64,000 nucleotides of DNA from Pseudomonas sp. 30_B (GCF_017491605.1 NZ_JAFGYY010000026.1:17108-81107); one strand, 5' to 3'; positions 8,990 to 17,916 are shown, counted from the stretch's first letter. Numbers and translations: made by a program. The notes: generated by a model not told the origin, from the letters alone.

Positions 8990-10177
8990 ATGTCGCAGAA
9001 AACCTATGTTGCCGGTGTAGGCATGATCCCGTTCGCCAAGCCCGGCGCCAGCGGCTCCTACGTCGAGATGGGCGCCGAAGCCGTGCGTCTTGCGTTGAAG
9101 GATGCCGGTCTGAGTTACGACCTGGTTCAGCAGGCCTATGCCGGATATGTCTACGGCGATTCAACCTGTGGCCAATCGGCGCTGTATGAAGTGGGCATGA
9201 CGGGGATCCCCGTCATCAACGTCAACAACAACTGCGCCAGTGGCTCGACAGCGCTCTACCTGGCGCGTCAGGCGGTGGAAAGCGGCGCCGTGGATTGCGC
9301 CCTGGCCTTCGGCTTCGAGCAGATGCAACCCGGGGCACTGCGCAACGCCTGGACGGATCGCGTAACGACGATGGGCAAAGGCTTCGACTCGGCAGCGCAA
9401 GTCTTCCCCGAAGGCGTCGGCATGCCCGGGGCGCTGATGTTCTTCGGCGGCGCCGGCAAGGAGCACATGCTCAAGTACGGGACCCGCATGGAAACCTTTG
9501 CGGCGATTCGCGCCAAGGCCAGCCGCCATGCCGCAAACAACCCGTTGTCGGTGTTCCGGAAGGTCGTCACCACCGAGGAAGTGATGGCCGACCAGGTTGT
9601 CTGGGAGGGTGTGATGACCCGCCTGATGGCCTGCCCGCCGACCTGTGGCGGCGCCGCGGCGATCATCGTATCCGAGCGCTTTGCGCGCAAGCACGGCCTG
9701 CGCACCGACGTGACCATCCTGGCCCAGGCCATGGCCACCGATAAGCCCGAGGCTTTCGATCCACCGTCGATGATCAACATTGTCGGTGTCGGCATGACCC
9801 ATGACGCCGCCTATGAAGTCTACGAGAAGGCCGGGGTCGGTCCGGAAGACATCCGCGTCTGCGAACTGCACGACTGCTTCGCCCACAACGAACTGCTGAC
9901 CTACGAGGGGCTGGGCTTCTGCAAAGTCGGCGAAAGCGAGAAGTTCGTCATGGACGGCAACAACACCTATGGCGGCCAAGTGGTGGTCAACCCGTCCGGC
10001 GGCCTGCTGTCCAAGGGGCACCCGCTGGGCGCCACCGGTCTTGCGCAGTGCTATGAGCTGACTCACCAACTGCGCGGCACGGCGGACAAGCGCCAGGTGG
10101 AAGGCCTGCAGCATGCCCTGCAGCACAACCTGGGCTTGGGCGGCGCCGGCGTCGTGACCCTCTACGGGCGCGGCTGA
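8990..10177 (+). CDS. SCP-x-like thiolase (lipid-transfer-protein/thiolase family)
   Basis: A 395-aa thiolase-fold protein of the SCP-x/nonspecific lipid transfer type, without the C-terminal SCP2 domain. The nucleophile Cys82 is in NVNNNCASGSTALY; HDCFAHNELL and GGLLSKGHPLGATG carry the catalytic histidines. These enzymes cleave branched 3-ketoacyl-CoAs, for example those from pristanoyl- or sterol side-chain oxidation, or act as aldolase partners with a DUF35 protein; no DUF35 gene is nearby. The ATG at 8990 has GGAG at 6 nt spacing. A run of small hydratase genes starts 11 nt downstream, so it is probably the first gene of that transcript under site C. Confidence 0.85.
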   Translation: MSQKTYVAGVGMIPFAKPGASGSYVEMGAEAVRLALKDAGLSYDLVQQAYAGYVYGDSTCGQSALYEVGMTGIPVINVNNNCASGSTALYLARQAVESGAVDCALAFGFEQMQPGALRNAWTDRVTTMGKGFDSAAQVFPEGVGMPGALMFFGGAGKEHMLKYGTRMETFAAIRAKASRHAANNPLSVFRKVVTTEEVMADQVVWEGVMTRLMACPPTCGGAAAIIVSERFARKHGLRTDVTILAQAMATDKPEAFDPPSMINIVGVGMTHDAAYEVYEKAGVGPEDIRVCELHDCFAHNELLTYEGLGFCKVGESEKFVMDGNNTYGGQVVVNPSGGLLSKGHPLGATGLAQCYELTHQLRGTADKRQVEGLQHALQHNLGLGGAGVVTLYGRG

Positions 10178-10188
10178 GGAAAGCGGAC

Positions 10189-10629
10189 ATGGCAGACAAA
10201 TCCCTGATCGGCCGTTCCACCGGGGTCACCACCACCGAGGTGGAGAAGGGCCGCCTGCGCTTCTTCGCCAAGGCGATCGGCGAGACCGATCCGGTGTATT
10301 TCGATGAAGAGGCGGCGCGTGCTGCCGGCTATCGAGCATTGCCGGTGCCGCCAACCTTCCTCATGTGCCTGGAAAGCGAAGGCCGCAACCCACAGGCCAT
10401 CGTCGAGGAGGTGATGGGCTTCGACCTCGGCCGCATCCTCCATGCCGAGCAGGAGTTCATCTATCACCGCATGGTCTTTGCCGGCGACGTGCTGACCTTC
10501 GATACGCGCATTGCCGACGTCTACGAGAAGAAGGGCGGCGCATTGCAGTTCGTGGTCCAGGAAACCCGCGTCACCAACCAGGATGGCGAGCATGTCGCCG
10601 ACATCCGTTCGTCCCTTGTGCAGCGCTGA
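10189..10629 (+). CDS. MaoC-like dehydratase, N-terminal (FAS1-like) type
   Basis: A 146-aa hot-dog-fold protein. The opening (IGRSTGVTTTEVEKGRLRFF, then AKAIGETDPVYFDEEAARAA) is the MaoC_dehydrat_N (FAS1-like) signature, which usually lacks the full hydratase catalytic pair. Such proteins pair with a catalytic MaoC subunit to form a heteromeric enoyl-CoA hydratase for bulky or branched substrates, as with the mycobacterial ChsH1/ChsH2 type. Its partner is plausibly the protein encoded 10 nt downstream. GAGGA precedes the ATG. Confidence 0.82.
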   Translation: MADKSLIGRSTGVTTTEVEKGRLRFFAKAIGETDPVYFDEEAARAAGYRALPVPPTFLMCLESEGRNPQAIVEEVMGFDLGRILHAEQEFIYHRMVFAGDVLTFDTRIADVYEKKGGALQFVVQETRVTNQDGEHVADIRSSLVQR

Positions 10630-10639
10630 GGAGCCGCCC

Positions 10640-11059
10640 ATGAACATTCCGCTCTACAGCGACGTCCAGGTCGGCGACACCCTGCCGCTGCTCAAGCTGC
10701 GCCCGATCAACCGCACCATGCTGGCGCTCTACGCCGGCGCCTCGGGCGATCACAACCAGATCCACATCGACATCGACTTCGCCCGCAAGGCGCGCCAGCC
10801 CGACGTGTTCGCCCACGGCATGCTGTCCGCCGCCTACCTGGGCCGTCTGCTCACCCAATGGGTGCCGCAACCCCGCTTGCGTCGCCTGGCGGTTCGCTTC
10901 GTCGGCATCACCCAGCTGGGGCACATCCCGCATCTCACCGGGCGAGTCGCCGAGAAGTTCGAACAGGCCGGCGAGAAGCGCGTGCGCCTGGAAATCCAGT
11001 GCGCCAACCAGTACGGCGAACCCAAGATCGTCGGCGAAGCCATCGTGGCGCTGGCCTGA
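10640..11059 (+). CDS. MaoC-like (R)-enoyl-CoA hydratase
   Basis: A 139-aa hot-dog protein with LYAGASGDHNQIHIDIDFAR, the MaoC hydratase motif with the Asp/His pair (D..N.IH), and FAHGMLSAAYLGRLL, the conserved substrate-entry segment. It should hydrate trans-2-enoyl-CoA to 3-hydroxyacyl-CoA. It follows the FAS1-like subunit by 10 nt and probably forms a complex with it. The ATG at 10640 is preceded by GAGGAGCC. R-specific hydratases of this class can also feed PHA synthase, which is relevant because a class III phaC lies on the opposite strand; that link is inference. Confidence 0.84.
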   Translation: MNIPLYSDVQVGDTLPLLKLRPINRTMLALYAGASGDHNQIHIDIDFARKARQPDVFAHGMLSAAYLGRLLTQWVPQPRLRRLAVRFVGITQLGHIPHLTGRVAEKFEQAGEKRVRLEIQCANQYGEPKIVGEAIVALA

Positions 11060-11094
11060 TCCCCCATCGAATCCATCAGCAGGAATAGAACAAC

Positions 11095-11925
11095 ATGCAG
11101 AAACTAGAAGGAAAAGTAGCCCTGGTGACCGGCTCCGGTCGGGGCATCGGCCGTAGCGTGGCGCTGAAGCTGGCCTCCGAGGGCGCCCGCGTGGTGGTCA
11201 ACGATCTGGACGCGGCGCCCGCCGAGGAAGTGGTGGCGGAAATCCGTGCCGCCGGCGGCGAAGCCGTGGCCTGCATCGGCAGCGTCACCGCGGTGGATTT
11301 CGCCGACCGCTTCGTCAAGACCGCGGTCGACAACTACGGTGGCATCGACATCATCGTCAACAACGCGGGCTACACCTGGGACAACGTGATCCAGAAAATG
11401 ACCGACGAGCAGTGGTACGCCATCATGGATTGCCACCTCACCGCACCGTTCCGCATCCTCCGCGCCGCTTATCCGGTCATCAGCGCTGCGGCCAAGGTGG
11501 AAGCGGCCGAAGGCCGGGTGGTCAACCGCAAGGTGGTGAACATCTCCTCGGTATCGGCCAGCGGCAACGCCGGGCAGGTCAACTACTCCACCGCCAAGGC
11601 GGGTGTGATGGGCCTGACCAAGGCGCTGGCGAAGGAGTGGGGACGGCACAAGGTCAACGTCAACGCCGTCGCCTACGGCCACATCGAAACCCGGATGACC
11701 GTACCAGTCGAAGGTGAAGTGAAGACCGTCAAGATCGAAGGTCGCGACATTCGCGTCGGCATCAGCCCGCAACTGGTCGAGCAATCGAAGCACATGACCC
11801 CGCTGGGCCGCCCGGGCACTCCGGACGAAGCCGCCGGCGCGGTATACATGTTTTGCATTCCCGAGTCCGACTACGTCACCGGCCAGGTCCTGGTCTGCGG
11901 CGGCGGTCTGGGCACTGTCGTTTGA
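11095..11925 (+). CDS. SDR family oxidoreductase, probable 3-hydroxyacyl-CoA dehydrogenase
   Basis: A 276-aa classical short-chain dehydrogenase: TGSGRGIG at residues 12-19, NNAG at 89-92, catalytic Ser151/152, Tyr164 and Lys168 (YSTAK). Asp at the end of beta-2 (VVNDLDA) suggests NAD rather than NADP. Between the hydratase pair and an acyl-CoA dehydrogenase it most likely oxidises the 3-hydroxyacyl-CoA intermediate. An insert of about ten residues before the Ser (KVEAAEGRVV) makes it slightly longer than FabG. AGGA lies 10 nt before the start. Alternative: a FabG-like reductase working in the other direction. Confidence 0.82.
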   Translation: MQKLEGKVALVTGSGRGIGRSVALKLASEGARVVVNDLDAAPAEEVVAEIRAAGGEAVACIGSVTAVDFADRFVKTAVDNYGGIDIIVNNAGYTWDNVIQKMTDEQWYAIMDCHLTAPFRILRAAYPVISAAAKVEAAEGRVVNRKVVNISSVSASGNAGQVNYSTAKAGVMGLTKALAKEWGRHKVNVNAVAYGHIETRMTVPVEGEVKTVKIEGRDIRVGISPQLVEQSKHMTPLGRPGTPDEAAGAVYMFCIPESDYVTGQVLVCGGGLGTVV

Positions 11926-11943
11926 TCGGCGGAGACTCCTGAC

Positions 11944-13095
11944 ATGCGCGTGGAAAATTATCGTTCCCCCTGGATGGATCCCGACCTGGATGCCTTCCGT
12001 GACAGCATCCGTCGTTTCGTCCGTGAGCAACTGGTGCCCCATGACGATAAATGGCGTGCTCAGCACCACTCTGACCGTGCGGCCTGGCTGGCTTGCGGCG
12101 AGATGGGCATGATCCTGCCGGATATTCCTTCCGAGTATGGTGGTGTTGACGGTTCGCCCGCCCACTATACGGTGGCCATGGAGGAGCTGACCTATGCCGG
12201 CGTCATGAGCATTGCGCTGAGCATCAACCACATCGTCGGCCACTATATTCTCGCCAGCGGCACCGAGGAGCAGAAGCGCCAGTGGTTGCCCGGCATCGCC
12301 TCCGGGAAGGTCATCACCTCCATCGCCATGACCGAGCCGGGGACGGGTTCCGACCTGCAGGGCGTGAAGACCCGCGCGGTGAAGAAAGGGGATCGCTATG
12401 TAATCAACGGCTCCAAGACCTTCATCAGCAATGGCCAGAACAGCGATGTGGTCATCGTCGTTGCCAAGACCGATCTGGAGGCCAAGGGCTCCCGTGGCAT
12501 TTCGCTGTTCATCGTGGACACCTCGACGCCCGGCTTCCATCGTGGCAAGTGCCTGGACAAGATCGGCCTGCCGGGTCAGGACACCTCGGAGATGTTCTTC
12601 CAGGACTGCGAGGTGCCGGCCCATTGCCTGCTCGGCGGTGTGGAAGGCCAGGGCTTCATCCAGCTGATGCAGCAGTTGCCCTACGAGCGTGCGGAAATCG
12701 CGCTTCAGGCTGCCGCCGGCATGGAGCGCGCGTTGTCTCTGACGCTGGAGTACACCCGCGAGCGCAAGGCCTTCGGCAAGTCGATTCTGGACTTCCAGAA
12801 CACCCGCTTCACCCTGGCGGAAGTGAAAACCACCGTTCTCGCTTCGCGCACCCTGGCCGACCTGATCGTCCAGCGCTGGGTTGACGGCACGCTGGATACC
12901 ACCCTGGCGTCGATGGGCAAGTTCTGGCTGACTGATCGTCAGGGCGAAGTCATCGATACGTGCCTGCAGTTCTTCGGTGGCTTCGGCTACATGAACGAAT
13001 ATCCCATCGCCCGCATGTTCGCCGACGCCCGTGTGTCGCGAATCTATGGTGGGGCCAATGAGATCCAGCGCGAGCTGGTAGGCCGTTCGTTGTAA
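11944..13095 (+). CDS. Acyl-CoA dehydrogenase, long-chain/branched-chain type
   Basis: A 383-aa FAD enzyme. AMTEPGTGSDLQG and the C-terminal RIYGGANEIQRELVGRSL are acyl-CoA dehydrogenase signatures. The usual catalytic Glu of the YEGT loop is Gly here (YGGANEI). Instead Glu248 in LPYERAEIAL sits where the long-chain (ACADL) and isovaleryl-CoA enzymes carry theirs. In mammals ACADL accepts 2-methyl-branched substrates, so this fits a pathway with a methylacyl-CoA racemase. It follows the SDR by 18 nt, with GGAG before the ATG. It acts in the cytoplasm with ETF as electron acceptor. Confidence 0.86.
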   Translation: MRVENYRSPWMDPDLDAFRDSIRRFVREQLVPHDDKWRAQHHSDRAAWLACGEMGMILPDIPSEYGGVDGSPAHYTVAMEELTYAGVMSIALSINHIVGHYILASGTEEQKRQWLPGIASGKVITSIAMTEPGTGSDLQGVKTRAVKKGDRYVINGSKTFISNGQNSDVVIVVAKTDLEAKGSRGISLFIVDTSTPGFHRGKCLDKIGLPGQDTSEMFFQDCEVPAHCLLGGVEGQGFIQLMQQLPYERAEIALQAAAGMERALSLTLEYTRERKAFGKSILDFQNTRFTLAEVKTTVLASRTLADLIVQRWVDGTLDTTLASMGKFWLTDRQGEVIDTCLQFFGGFGYMNEYPIARMFADARVSRIYGGANEIQRELVGRSL

Positions 13096-13130
13096 TGGTA
13101 GCCGGCACCCGGTTGCCGGCCACAGCGAGC

Positions 13131-13163
13131 GACGCCAGGGGAGGCCCTGTCACCCCTGGCGTC
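13131..13163. terminator. Strong hairpin between acyl-CoA dehydrogenase and DUF2889 genes
   Basis: GACGCCAGGGG (13131-13141) pairs perfectly with CCCCTGGCGTC (13153-13163) around an 11-nt loop. There is no T tract after it, so it is more likely an RNA-processing/stability element or partial attenuator than a classical terminator. A smaller GCCGGC/GCCGGC stem lies just upstream (13101-13120). Confidence 0.4.
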
Positions 13164-13184
13164 ATTGTCGATGCGAGGATGCCG

Positions 13185-13721
13185 ATGCCGATTGAACTGG
13201 AACGCTATCCGCTGCATACCCGGCAAGTGGTGTGCGAGGGATTTCGCCGCAGCGATGGGTATTACGAGTTCGAAGGGCGCCTGCTGGACCGCAAGGCCCA
13301 TGATCTACATCTGCTGTTCAAGCAGGTGCCGGCCGGACAGCCGGTTCACCAGATGCGGGTCGTGCTGGTCGTTGATCAGGATTGGCGGGTGCGGGAGGCC
13401 CGGGCGAGCAGCGATGCCGCGCCGACACCCTACTGCGGAGAAATCGCGGCGGCCTATGCGAACCTCCAGGGCTTGACGATCGGCCGTGGTTTCAAGCGCG
13501 AGCTGCTTCGACTGCTGGGTGGTGAGCGGGGCTGTACGCATCTCACCGATCTTGTGGAAGCCCTGGCGACCACGGTGTTCCAGACGCTCATGACCTTGCG
13601 TTACGACGGCCGGCAAACGCCTGGTGGCGCCACCGACGACAATCCGGTCCGTCACGTGCTGGGCACCTGCCACGCCTATCGGTGGGACGGACCGGCTGCC
13701 CGGAAATTATCCGGTCCATGA
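13185..13721 (+). CDS. DUF2889 domain protein
   Basis: About 178 aa, beginning MPIELERYPLHTRQVVCEGF, with the DUF2889 pattern (YEFEGRLLDRKAHDL, GEIAAAYANLQGLTIGRGFK, GCTHLTDLVEAL). GAGG at 13175-13178 gives 6 nt spacing to ATG 13185; ATG 13179 directly abuts that GAGG and is less likely. The biochemical function of DUF2889 is unknown; members are often found in aromatic, terpenoid or fatty acyl-CoA degradation clusters, as here. The Cys/His pair in GCTHLTDL is conserved-looking and could bind metal, but that is only a guess. Confidence 0.75.
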   Translation: MPIELERYPLHTRQVVCEGFRRSDGYYEFEGRLLDRKAHDLHLLFKQVPAGQPVHQMRVVLVVDQDWRVREARASSDAAPTPYCGEIAAAYANLQGLTIGRGFKRELLRLLGGERGCTHLTDLVEALATTVFQTLMTLRYDGRQTPGGATDDNPVRHVLGTCHAYRWDGPAARKLSGP

Positions 13722-13806
13722 GGATTCATCAGTAAGCAACGAGCACCAGCGCAGTGCATCCAGATGCCGAGTGTGTTCCCCGATAACAAGAACACTGGAG
13801 AACGAC

Positions 13807-15375
13807 ATGTACATCACCCAAGGTCTACACCGTCACATGCAGCAACGGCCCCATGCGACGGCGATTCGCTGCCAGGGGCGCGGCATGACCTTCGCACAAC
13901 TGGGCGGACGCGTCGCACGTCTCGCCGGGGCGCTCAAAGCGCTCGGACTGCAAAGCGGCGACTGCGTGGCCATGCTGTCACGCAACTCTCCCCAATACAT
14001 CGAATACAGCCTGGGCGTGCCCTGGGCCGACGGCATCCTCAACCCGGTCAATACGCGCTGGAGCGTGGCGGAGGTGGTCTACTCCCTGGATGACTCCGGC
14101 ACCTCGATCCTCATCGTCGACGACAGCTTCAAGGACATGGGCCTGGCGATCATGCGGCAGGCCAGGACGCTGCGCCACGTGATCCACGTCGGCGAGCAGG
14201 AGACTCCCGAAGGCATGCTCGGCTACGAGGCGCTGCTGGCCGGGGCCGAGCCGGTGGACGACGTGCGCCGGCATGGCGATGCGCTTCTTGGGATTTTCTA
14301 TACCGGCGGCACCACCGGTTTCCCCAAGGGGGTGATGATCAGCCATAACAATCTGGCCTTTGCCGCCATGGCCTCCGCCAGCAAAGGCTTCTTCGGACGT
14401 GACGCCCGTTTCCTGCATGCCATGCCGATGTTCCACCTGGCGGATTTCTCGGCGATGTACTGCCTGATCATGTCCGGTGGCGTGCACGTGATACTCCCGG
14501 CGTTCAGCGGAGAGGCGGCGATCCGTACGGTGGCCGAGGTGCAGATGACCGACCTCATGCTCGCCCCGACCATGATCCAGATGATGCTGCAGGCCCGCGA
14601 GGCCAGTCCGGAACTGCAGTCGCTGCAGCTGAGCAGCATCCGCAACATCATCTACGGCGCTTCGCCGATTTCCCCGGCGCTGCTGGACCGCGCCTGCATC
14701 GCATTCCCCAAGGCCCGCTTCTTCCAGGGCTACGGGATGACCGAACTGACCACTGGCGGCACCATGCTCGATGCTGAGTACCACTGTGCCGAGCACCAGG
14801 TGAGCGGCAAGATGTATTCGGCCGGTCGGGCGATCAGTTGCGTCGAACTGCGCATCGTCGACGAACACGACCAGGAAGTACCGCGCGGCAGCGTGGGCGA
14901 GATCGTCGTGCGCGGCCCCAACGTCATGCTCGGCTACCTGAACCAGCCGGAGCTGACCGCCGAAGTGCTCAAGGGCGGCTGGATGCACACCGGCGACGGC
15001 GCCTACATGGACGACGAGGGCTTCGTGCACATCGTCGACCGGCTCAAGGACATGATCGTCAGCGGCGGCGAGAACGTCTACTCCGCCGAGGTCGAGAATG
15101 CCGTGGCCAGTCACCCGGCGGTGGCGCAGTGCGCTGCCATTGGCATTCCCTCGGAGAAATGGGGGGAGAGCGTGCACGTGGTGATAGTGCTCAAGCCCGG
15201 CGCCGAGCTCGATGAGGAGCAGATCATCGCCCATTGCCGCGAGCGGATCGCCGGCTACAAGTGCCCGCGCAGCATGGAGATCCGCGAGAGCCTGCCGCTG
15301 TCCAGCGTCGGCAAGATCCTCAAGAGCGAGCTGCGCAAGCCTTACTGGGAAAAACACGCACGCAACATCGCCTGA
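13807..15375 (+). CDS. Acyl-CoA synthetase (AMP-forming)
   Basis: A 522-aa ANL-superfamily ligase. The P-loop is YTGGTTGFPKGVMISH, the A5 motif is GYGMTELT, and the C-terminal hinge and lysine region is GWMHTGDGAYMDDEGFVHIV, DRLKDMIVSGGENVYSAEVE and SVGKILKSELR (catalytic Lys). It activates a carboxylic acid to the acyl-CoA that the racemase, dehydrogenase and hydratases then process. The ATG at 13807 follows ACTGGAGAACGAC. It is 85 nt after DUF2889. Substrate cannot be read from the sequence; medium to long or branched acids are likely from context. Confidence 0.87.
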   Translation: MYITQGLHRHMQQRPHATAIRCQGRGMTFAQLGGRVARLAGALKALGLQSGDCVAMLSRNSPQYIEYSLGVPWADGILNPVNTRWSVAEVVYSLDDSGTSILIVDDSFKDMGLAIMRQARTLRHVIHVGEQETPEGMLGYEALLAGAEPVDDVRRHGDALLGIFYTGGTTGFPKGVMISHNNLAFAAMASASKGFFGRDARFLHAMPMFHLADFSAMYCLIMSGGVHVILPAFSGEAAIRTVAEVQMTDLMLAPTMIQMMLQAREASPELQSLQLSSIRNIIYGASPISPALLDRACIAFPKARFFQGYGMTELTTGGTMLDAEYHCAEHQVSGKMYSAGRAISCVELRIVDEHDQEVPRGSVGEIVVRGPNVMLGYLNQPELTAEVLKGGWMHTGDGAYMDDEGFVHIVDRLKDMIVSGGENVYSAEVENAVASHPAVAQCAAIGIPSEKWGESVHVVIVLKPGAELDEEQIIAHCRERIAGYKCPRSMEIRESLPLSSVGKILKSELRKPYWEKHARNIA

Positions 15376-15419
15376 CGCCGGTCGAGCTCGACGCAATCAT
15401 GTTGACAAGGAATCTGCCC

Positions 15420-16820
15420 ATGCCCCCCCATCCGACTCGCCTGCTGGCAGCCGGCCTGGCGATCTTCGCCGCCGGGCTCGCCTGGGGCGACCAGCCCACC
15501 CCCGAGGAATCCCGGGCCATTGCCCGGGAAGCCTACGTCTATGGCTTCCCGCTGGTGGACAGCTACCGCATCCAGTACACCTACTTCCAGGACCGCGCCA
15601 ACCCCGAATTCAAGGTGCCCTGGAACACCCTGCACAACGAGGCGCGGCTGTATACGCCGGAAGACACCGCGATCCAGACGCCCAACGCCGACACCCCCTA
15701 TTCGCAACTGGGCGCCGACCTGCGCAGCGAGCCCCTGGTGCTGAGCGTGCCCGACGTAGAGGCGCAACGGTATTACTCGCTGCAGTTCGTCGACGCCTAT
15801 ACCTACAACTTCGCCTATGTAGGCAGCCGCGCCACCGGCAACAAGGCCGCCCGCTATCTGCTGGCCGGACCTGACTGGAAAGGGCAGACGCCGCCGGGGA
15901 TCGCCAAGGTCATCCGTTCCGATACCCAATTTGCCTTCGTCTTCTACCGTACCCAGCTGTTCAATCCGCAGGACATGGAAGGGGTACGCAAGGTGCAGGC
16001 GGGATTCAAGGTGGAACCGCTGTCGGCCTACCTGGGCCAGCCGGCGCCGAAGCCTGCTCCCGCGGTGAACTTCATCAAGCCGCTGAGCGCCGAACAGGAG
16101 CGCAAGTCGCCGGAGTTCTTCCAGGTCCTCAACTTCGTGCTGGGGTACTGCCCGACCCTGGACTCCGAGAAGGCGCTGATGGAGCGCTTTGCCCGGTTGA
16201 ACATCGGCCCCGGAAAGACCTTCGACTTCCAGGCTCTGTCGCCGGAGCTGCGCGAAGCCGTGCAGGCGGGCATGGCCGATGCCTGGAAACAGTCCATGGC
16301 CGATTTCGAACGCCTGCGCAATGCCGGCAAGGTGTCCAGTGGCGACGTGTTCGGCACCCGCGAGCACCTGGCCGGCAACTACCTGTACCGGATGGCGGCC
16401 GCGGTCGGGGGGATCTACGGCAACTCTGCCGAGGAAGCGGTGTACGTCAGCTACAACCTGGATGCCGGCCAGCAGAAGCTCGATGGCGGCCACCGCTACG
16501 TCCTGCGTTTCGCCAAGGATCAGCTGCCCCCCGTGCATTCGTTCTGGTCGCTGACGCCCTACACCCTGCCCGAGCGCAACCTGGTGGCCAACCCGCTGCA
16601 GCGCTACCTGGTCAACTCGCCGATGCTGCCCGACATGCAGCGCGACGCCGATGGCGGCCTCACGCTCTACGTGCAGAACGACTCGCCGGGCGGCGCGCGT
16701 GAGGCCAACTGGGTCCCGGTACCGAAGGGGCCCTTCCTGCTGGCCATGCGTCTCTACTGGCCGAAGGCGGAAGTGCTTTCCGGCAACTGGCAACGGCCGA
16801 CCCTGCAACGGGTCGAGTGA
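15420..16820 (+). CDS. DUF1254/DUF1214 periplasmic protein (long form)
   Basis: A 466-aa protein with a signal peptide (LLAAGLAIFAAGLAWG) and then the DUF1254 domain (AREAYVYGFPLVDSYRIQY, PNADTPYSQLGADLRSEPLV) and C-terminal DUF1214 domain (FWSLTPYTLPERNLVANPLQ, GPFLLAMRLYWPKAEVL). ATG 15420 has AGGA at 8 nt spacing; ATG 15399 is a weaker alternative. The domain pair is widespread but its function is unknown. It comes 44 nt after the acyl-CoA synthetase gene and 18 nt before a second DUF1254/1214 gene, so it probably belongs to the catabolic transcript and works in the periplasm. Confidence 0.82.
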   Translation: MPPHPTRLLAAGLAIFAAGLAWGDQPTPEESRAIAREAYVYGFPLVDSYRIQYTYFQDRANPEFKVPWNTLHNEARLYTPEDTAIQTPNADTPYSQLGADLRSEPLVLSVPDVEAQRYYSLQFVDAYTYNFAYVGSRATGNKAARYLLAGPDWKGQTPPGIAKVIRSDTQFAFVFYRTQLFNPQDMEGVRKVQAGFKVEPLSAYLGQPAPKPAPAVNFIKPLSAEQERKSPEFFQVLNFVLGYCPTLDSEKALMERFARLNIGPGKTFDFQALSPELREAVQAGMADAWKQSMADFERLRNAGKVSSGDVFGTREHLAGNYLYRMAAAVGGIYGNSAEEAVYVSYNLDAGQQKLDGGHRYVLRFAKDQLPPVHSFWSLTPYTLPERNLVANPLQRYLVNSPMLPDMQRDADGGLTLYVQNDSPGGAREANWVPVPKGPFLLAMRLYWPKAEVLSGNWQRPTLQRVE

Positions 16821-16838
16821 CAGCGGAGGAACAACCAC

Positions 16839-17870
16839 ATGCATAAGACCATTCGCCATTCCCTGTTGTTGCTCGCCGCCCCCTGGCTTGCCGTGCATCA
16901 GGCCGCCTGGGCGGCGACGGCGCCCAGGCCGGTGAGCGTCGACAACTTCGCCCAGGCGGAGTCGGACCGCTACTTCGCCGCCATCGCCAAGCGCTATGGC
17001 GTCGGCCATCTGCAGCACAACCGCCAGGTGGCATCCATCGACCAGCAGACGGTCATCCGGCTCAACCGCGACACGCTGTATTCAGTCGGGGTCTTCGACC
17101 TGGAGGCCGGGCCCCTGACGCTGACCCTGCCGGATACCGGCGGGCGTTACCTGTCGCTTCAGGTGATCAACGAGCAGCATTACGTGCCGGCGGTGTTCTA
17201 CGGCGCGGGAACGCACCGCTTGACCCGCGATGCCATGGGTAGCCGCTATGTGGCGATCGCCTTGCGTATTCTCGCCAACCCCGCCGATGCCCAGGACATG
17301 CAGCACGCGCACGCGCTGCAGGACGCGGTGCGCGTCGAGCAGGCCGGCGCCGGGCAACTGGAGCTGCCGCAATGGGATAGTGAAAGCCAGAGCAAGGTTC
17401 GCAGCGCGCTGTTGGCGCTGGCCGCGCTGGAACCGGACCTGAACCGTGCCTTCGGCGCCCAGGGGCAGGTCGACCCGGTGCGTCACCTGATCGCTTCCGC
17501 CTCGGCCTGGGGCGGGTTCCCGGAGAGGGACGCGACCTACCTGAACGTCACCCCGGCGCGCAACGACGGTTCGACGCCGTATCGCCTGCATGTCAGGGAC
17601 GTACCGGTAGACGCGTTCTGGTCGGTCAGCGTGTACAACGCCAAGGGCTATTTCGAGCCCAACTCCCTGGGCGCCTACAACCTCAACAGCGTCACGGCGC
17701 AACGGGGCGAGGATGGCAGCATCGAGGTCGCCTTCGGCGGCTGCGACGGCAAGCGGCCCAACTGCCTGCCGATCATGCCGGGCTGGAACTACATGGTCCG
17801 CCTGTATCAGCCGCAACCCCCAGTGCTCGAGGGCAGTTGGCGCTTCCCCGAGGCCACGCCGGCGAACTGA
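16839..17870 (+). CDS. DUF1254/DUF1214 periplasmic protein (short form)
   Basis: A 343-aa protein with signal peptide (SLLLLAAPWLAVHQAAWA), a DUF1254 segment (VIRLNRDTLYSVGVFDLEAG) and DUF1214 (DAFWSVSVYNAKGYFEPNSL, MPGWNYMVRLYQPQPPVLEG). The two cysteines in GGCDGKRPNCLPIM probably form a disulfide in the periplasm. GGAGGAAC precedes the ATG. It is the last gene of the plus-strand run; a palindromic terminator follows 15 nt after the stop. Function unknown. Confidence 0.82.
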   Translation: MHKTIRHSLLLLAAPWLAVHQAAWAATAPRPVSVDNFAQAESDRYFAAIAKRYGVGHLQHNRQVASIDQQTVIRLNRDTLYSVGVFDLEAGPLTLTLPDTGGRYLSLQVINEQHYVPAVFYGAGTHRLTRDAMGSRYVAIALRILANPADAQDMQHAHALQDAVRVEQAGAGQLELPQWDSESQSKVRSALLALAALEPDLNRAFGAQGQVDPVRHLIASASAWGGFPERDATYLNVTPARNDGSTPYRLHVRDVPVDAFWSVSVYNAKGYFEPNSLGAYNLNSVTAQRGEDGSIEVAFGGCDGKRPNCLPIMPGWNYMVRLYQPQPPVLEGSWRFPEATPAN

Positions 17871-17885
17871 GTTATCGCAAGGCGG

Positions 17886-17913
17886 AAGGGGCAGGTCGAC
17901 CTGCCCCTTTTTT
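17886..17913 (+). terminator. Rho-independent terminator between convergent catabolic runs
   Basis: A perfect 24-nt palindrome built from AAGGGGCAGG, TCGA and CCTGCCCCTT, ending in six Ts (17908-17913). It closes the plus-strand run ending at 17870 and lies just beyond the end of the converging minus-strand run at 17917. Confidence 0.9.
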
Positions 17914-17916
17914 CAT

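Noticed and set aside
7720..17870. A steroid degradation cluster (racemase, SCP-x thiolase, MaoC pair, LuxR, DUF1302/1329 resemble one)
   Set aside because: No ring-cleavage, ketosteroid dehydrogenase or DUF35 partner gene is in the window; a branched acyl chain route explains the genes more simply.
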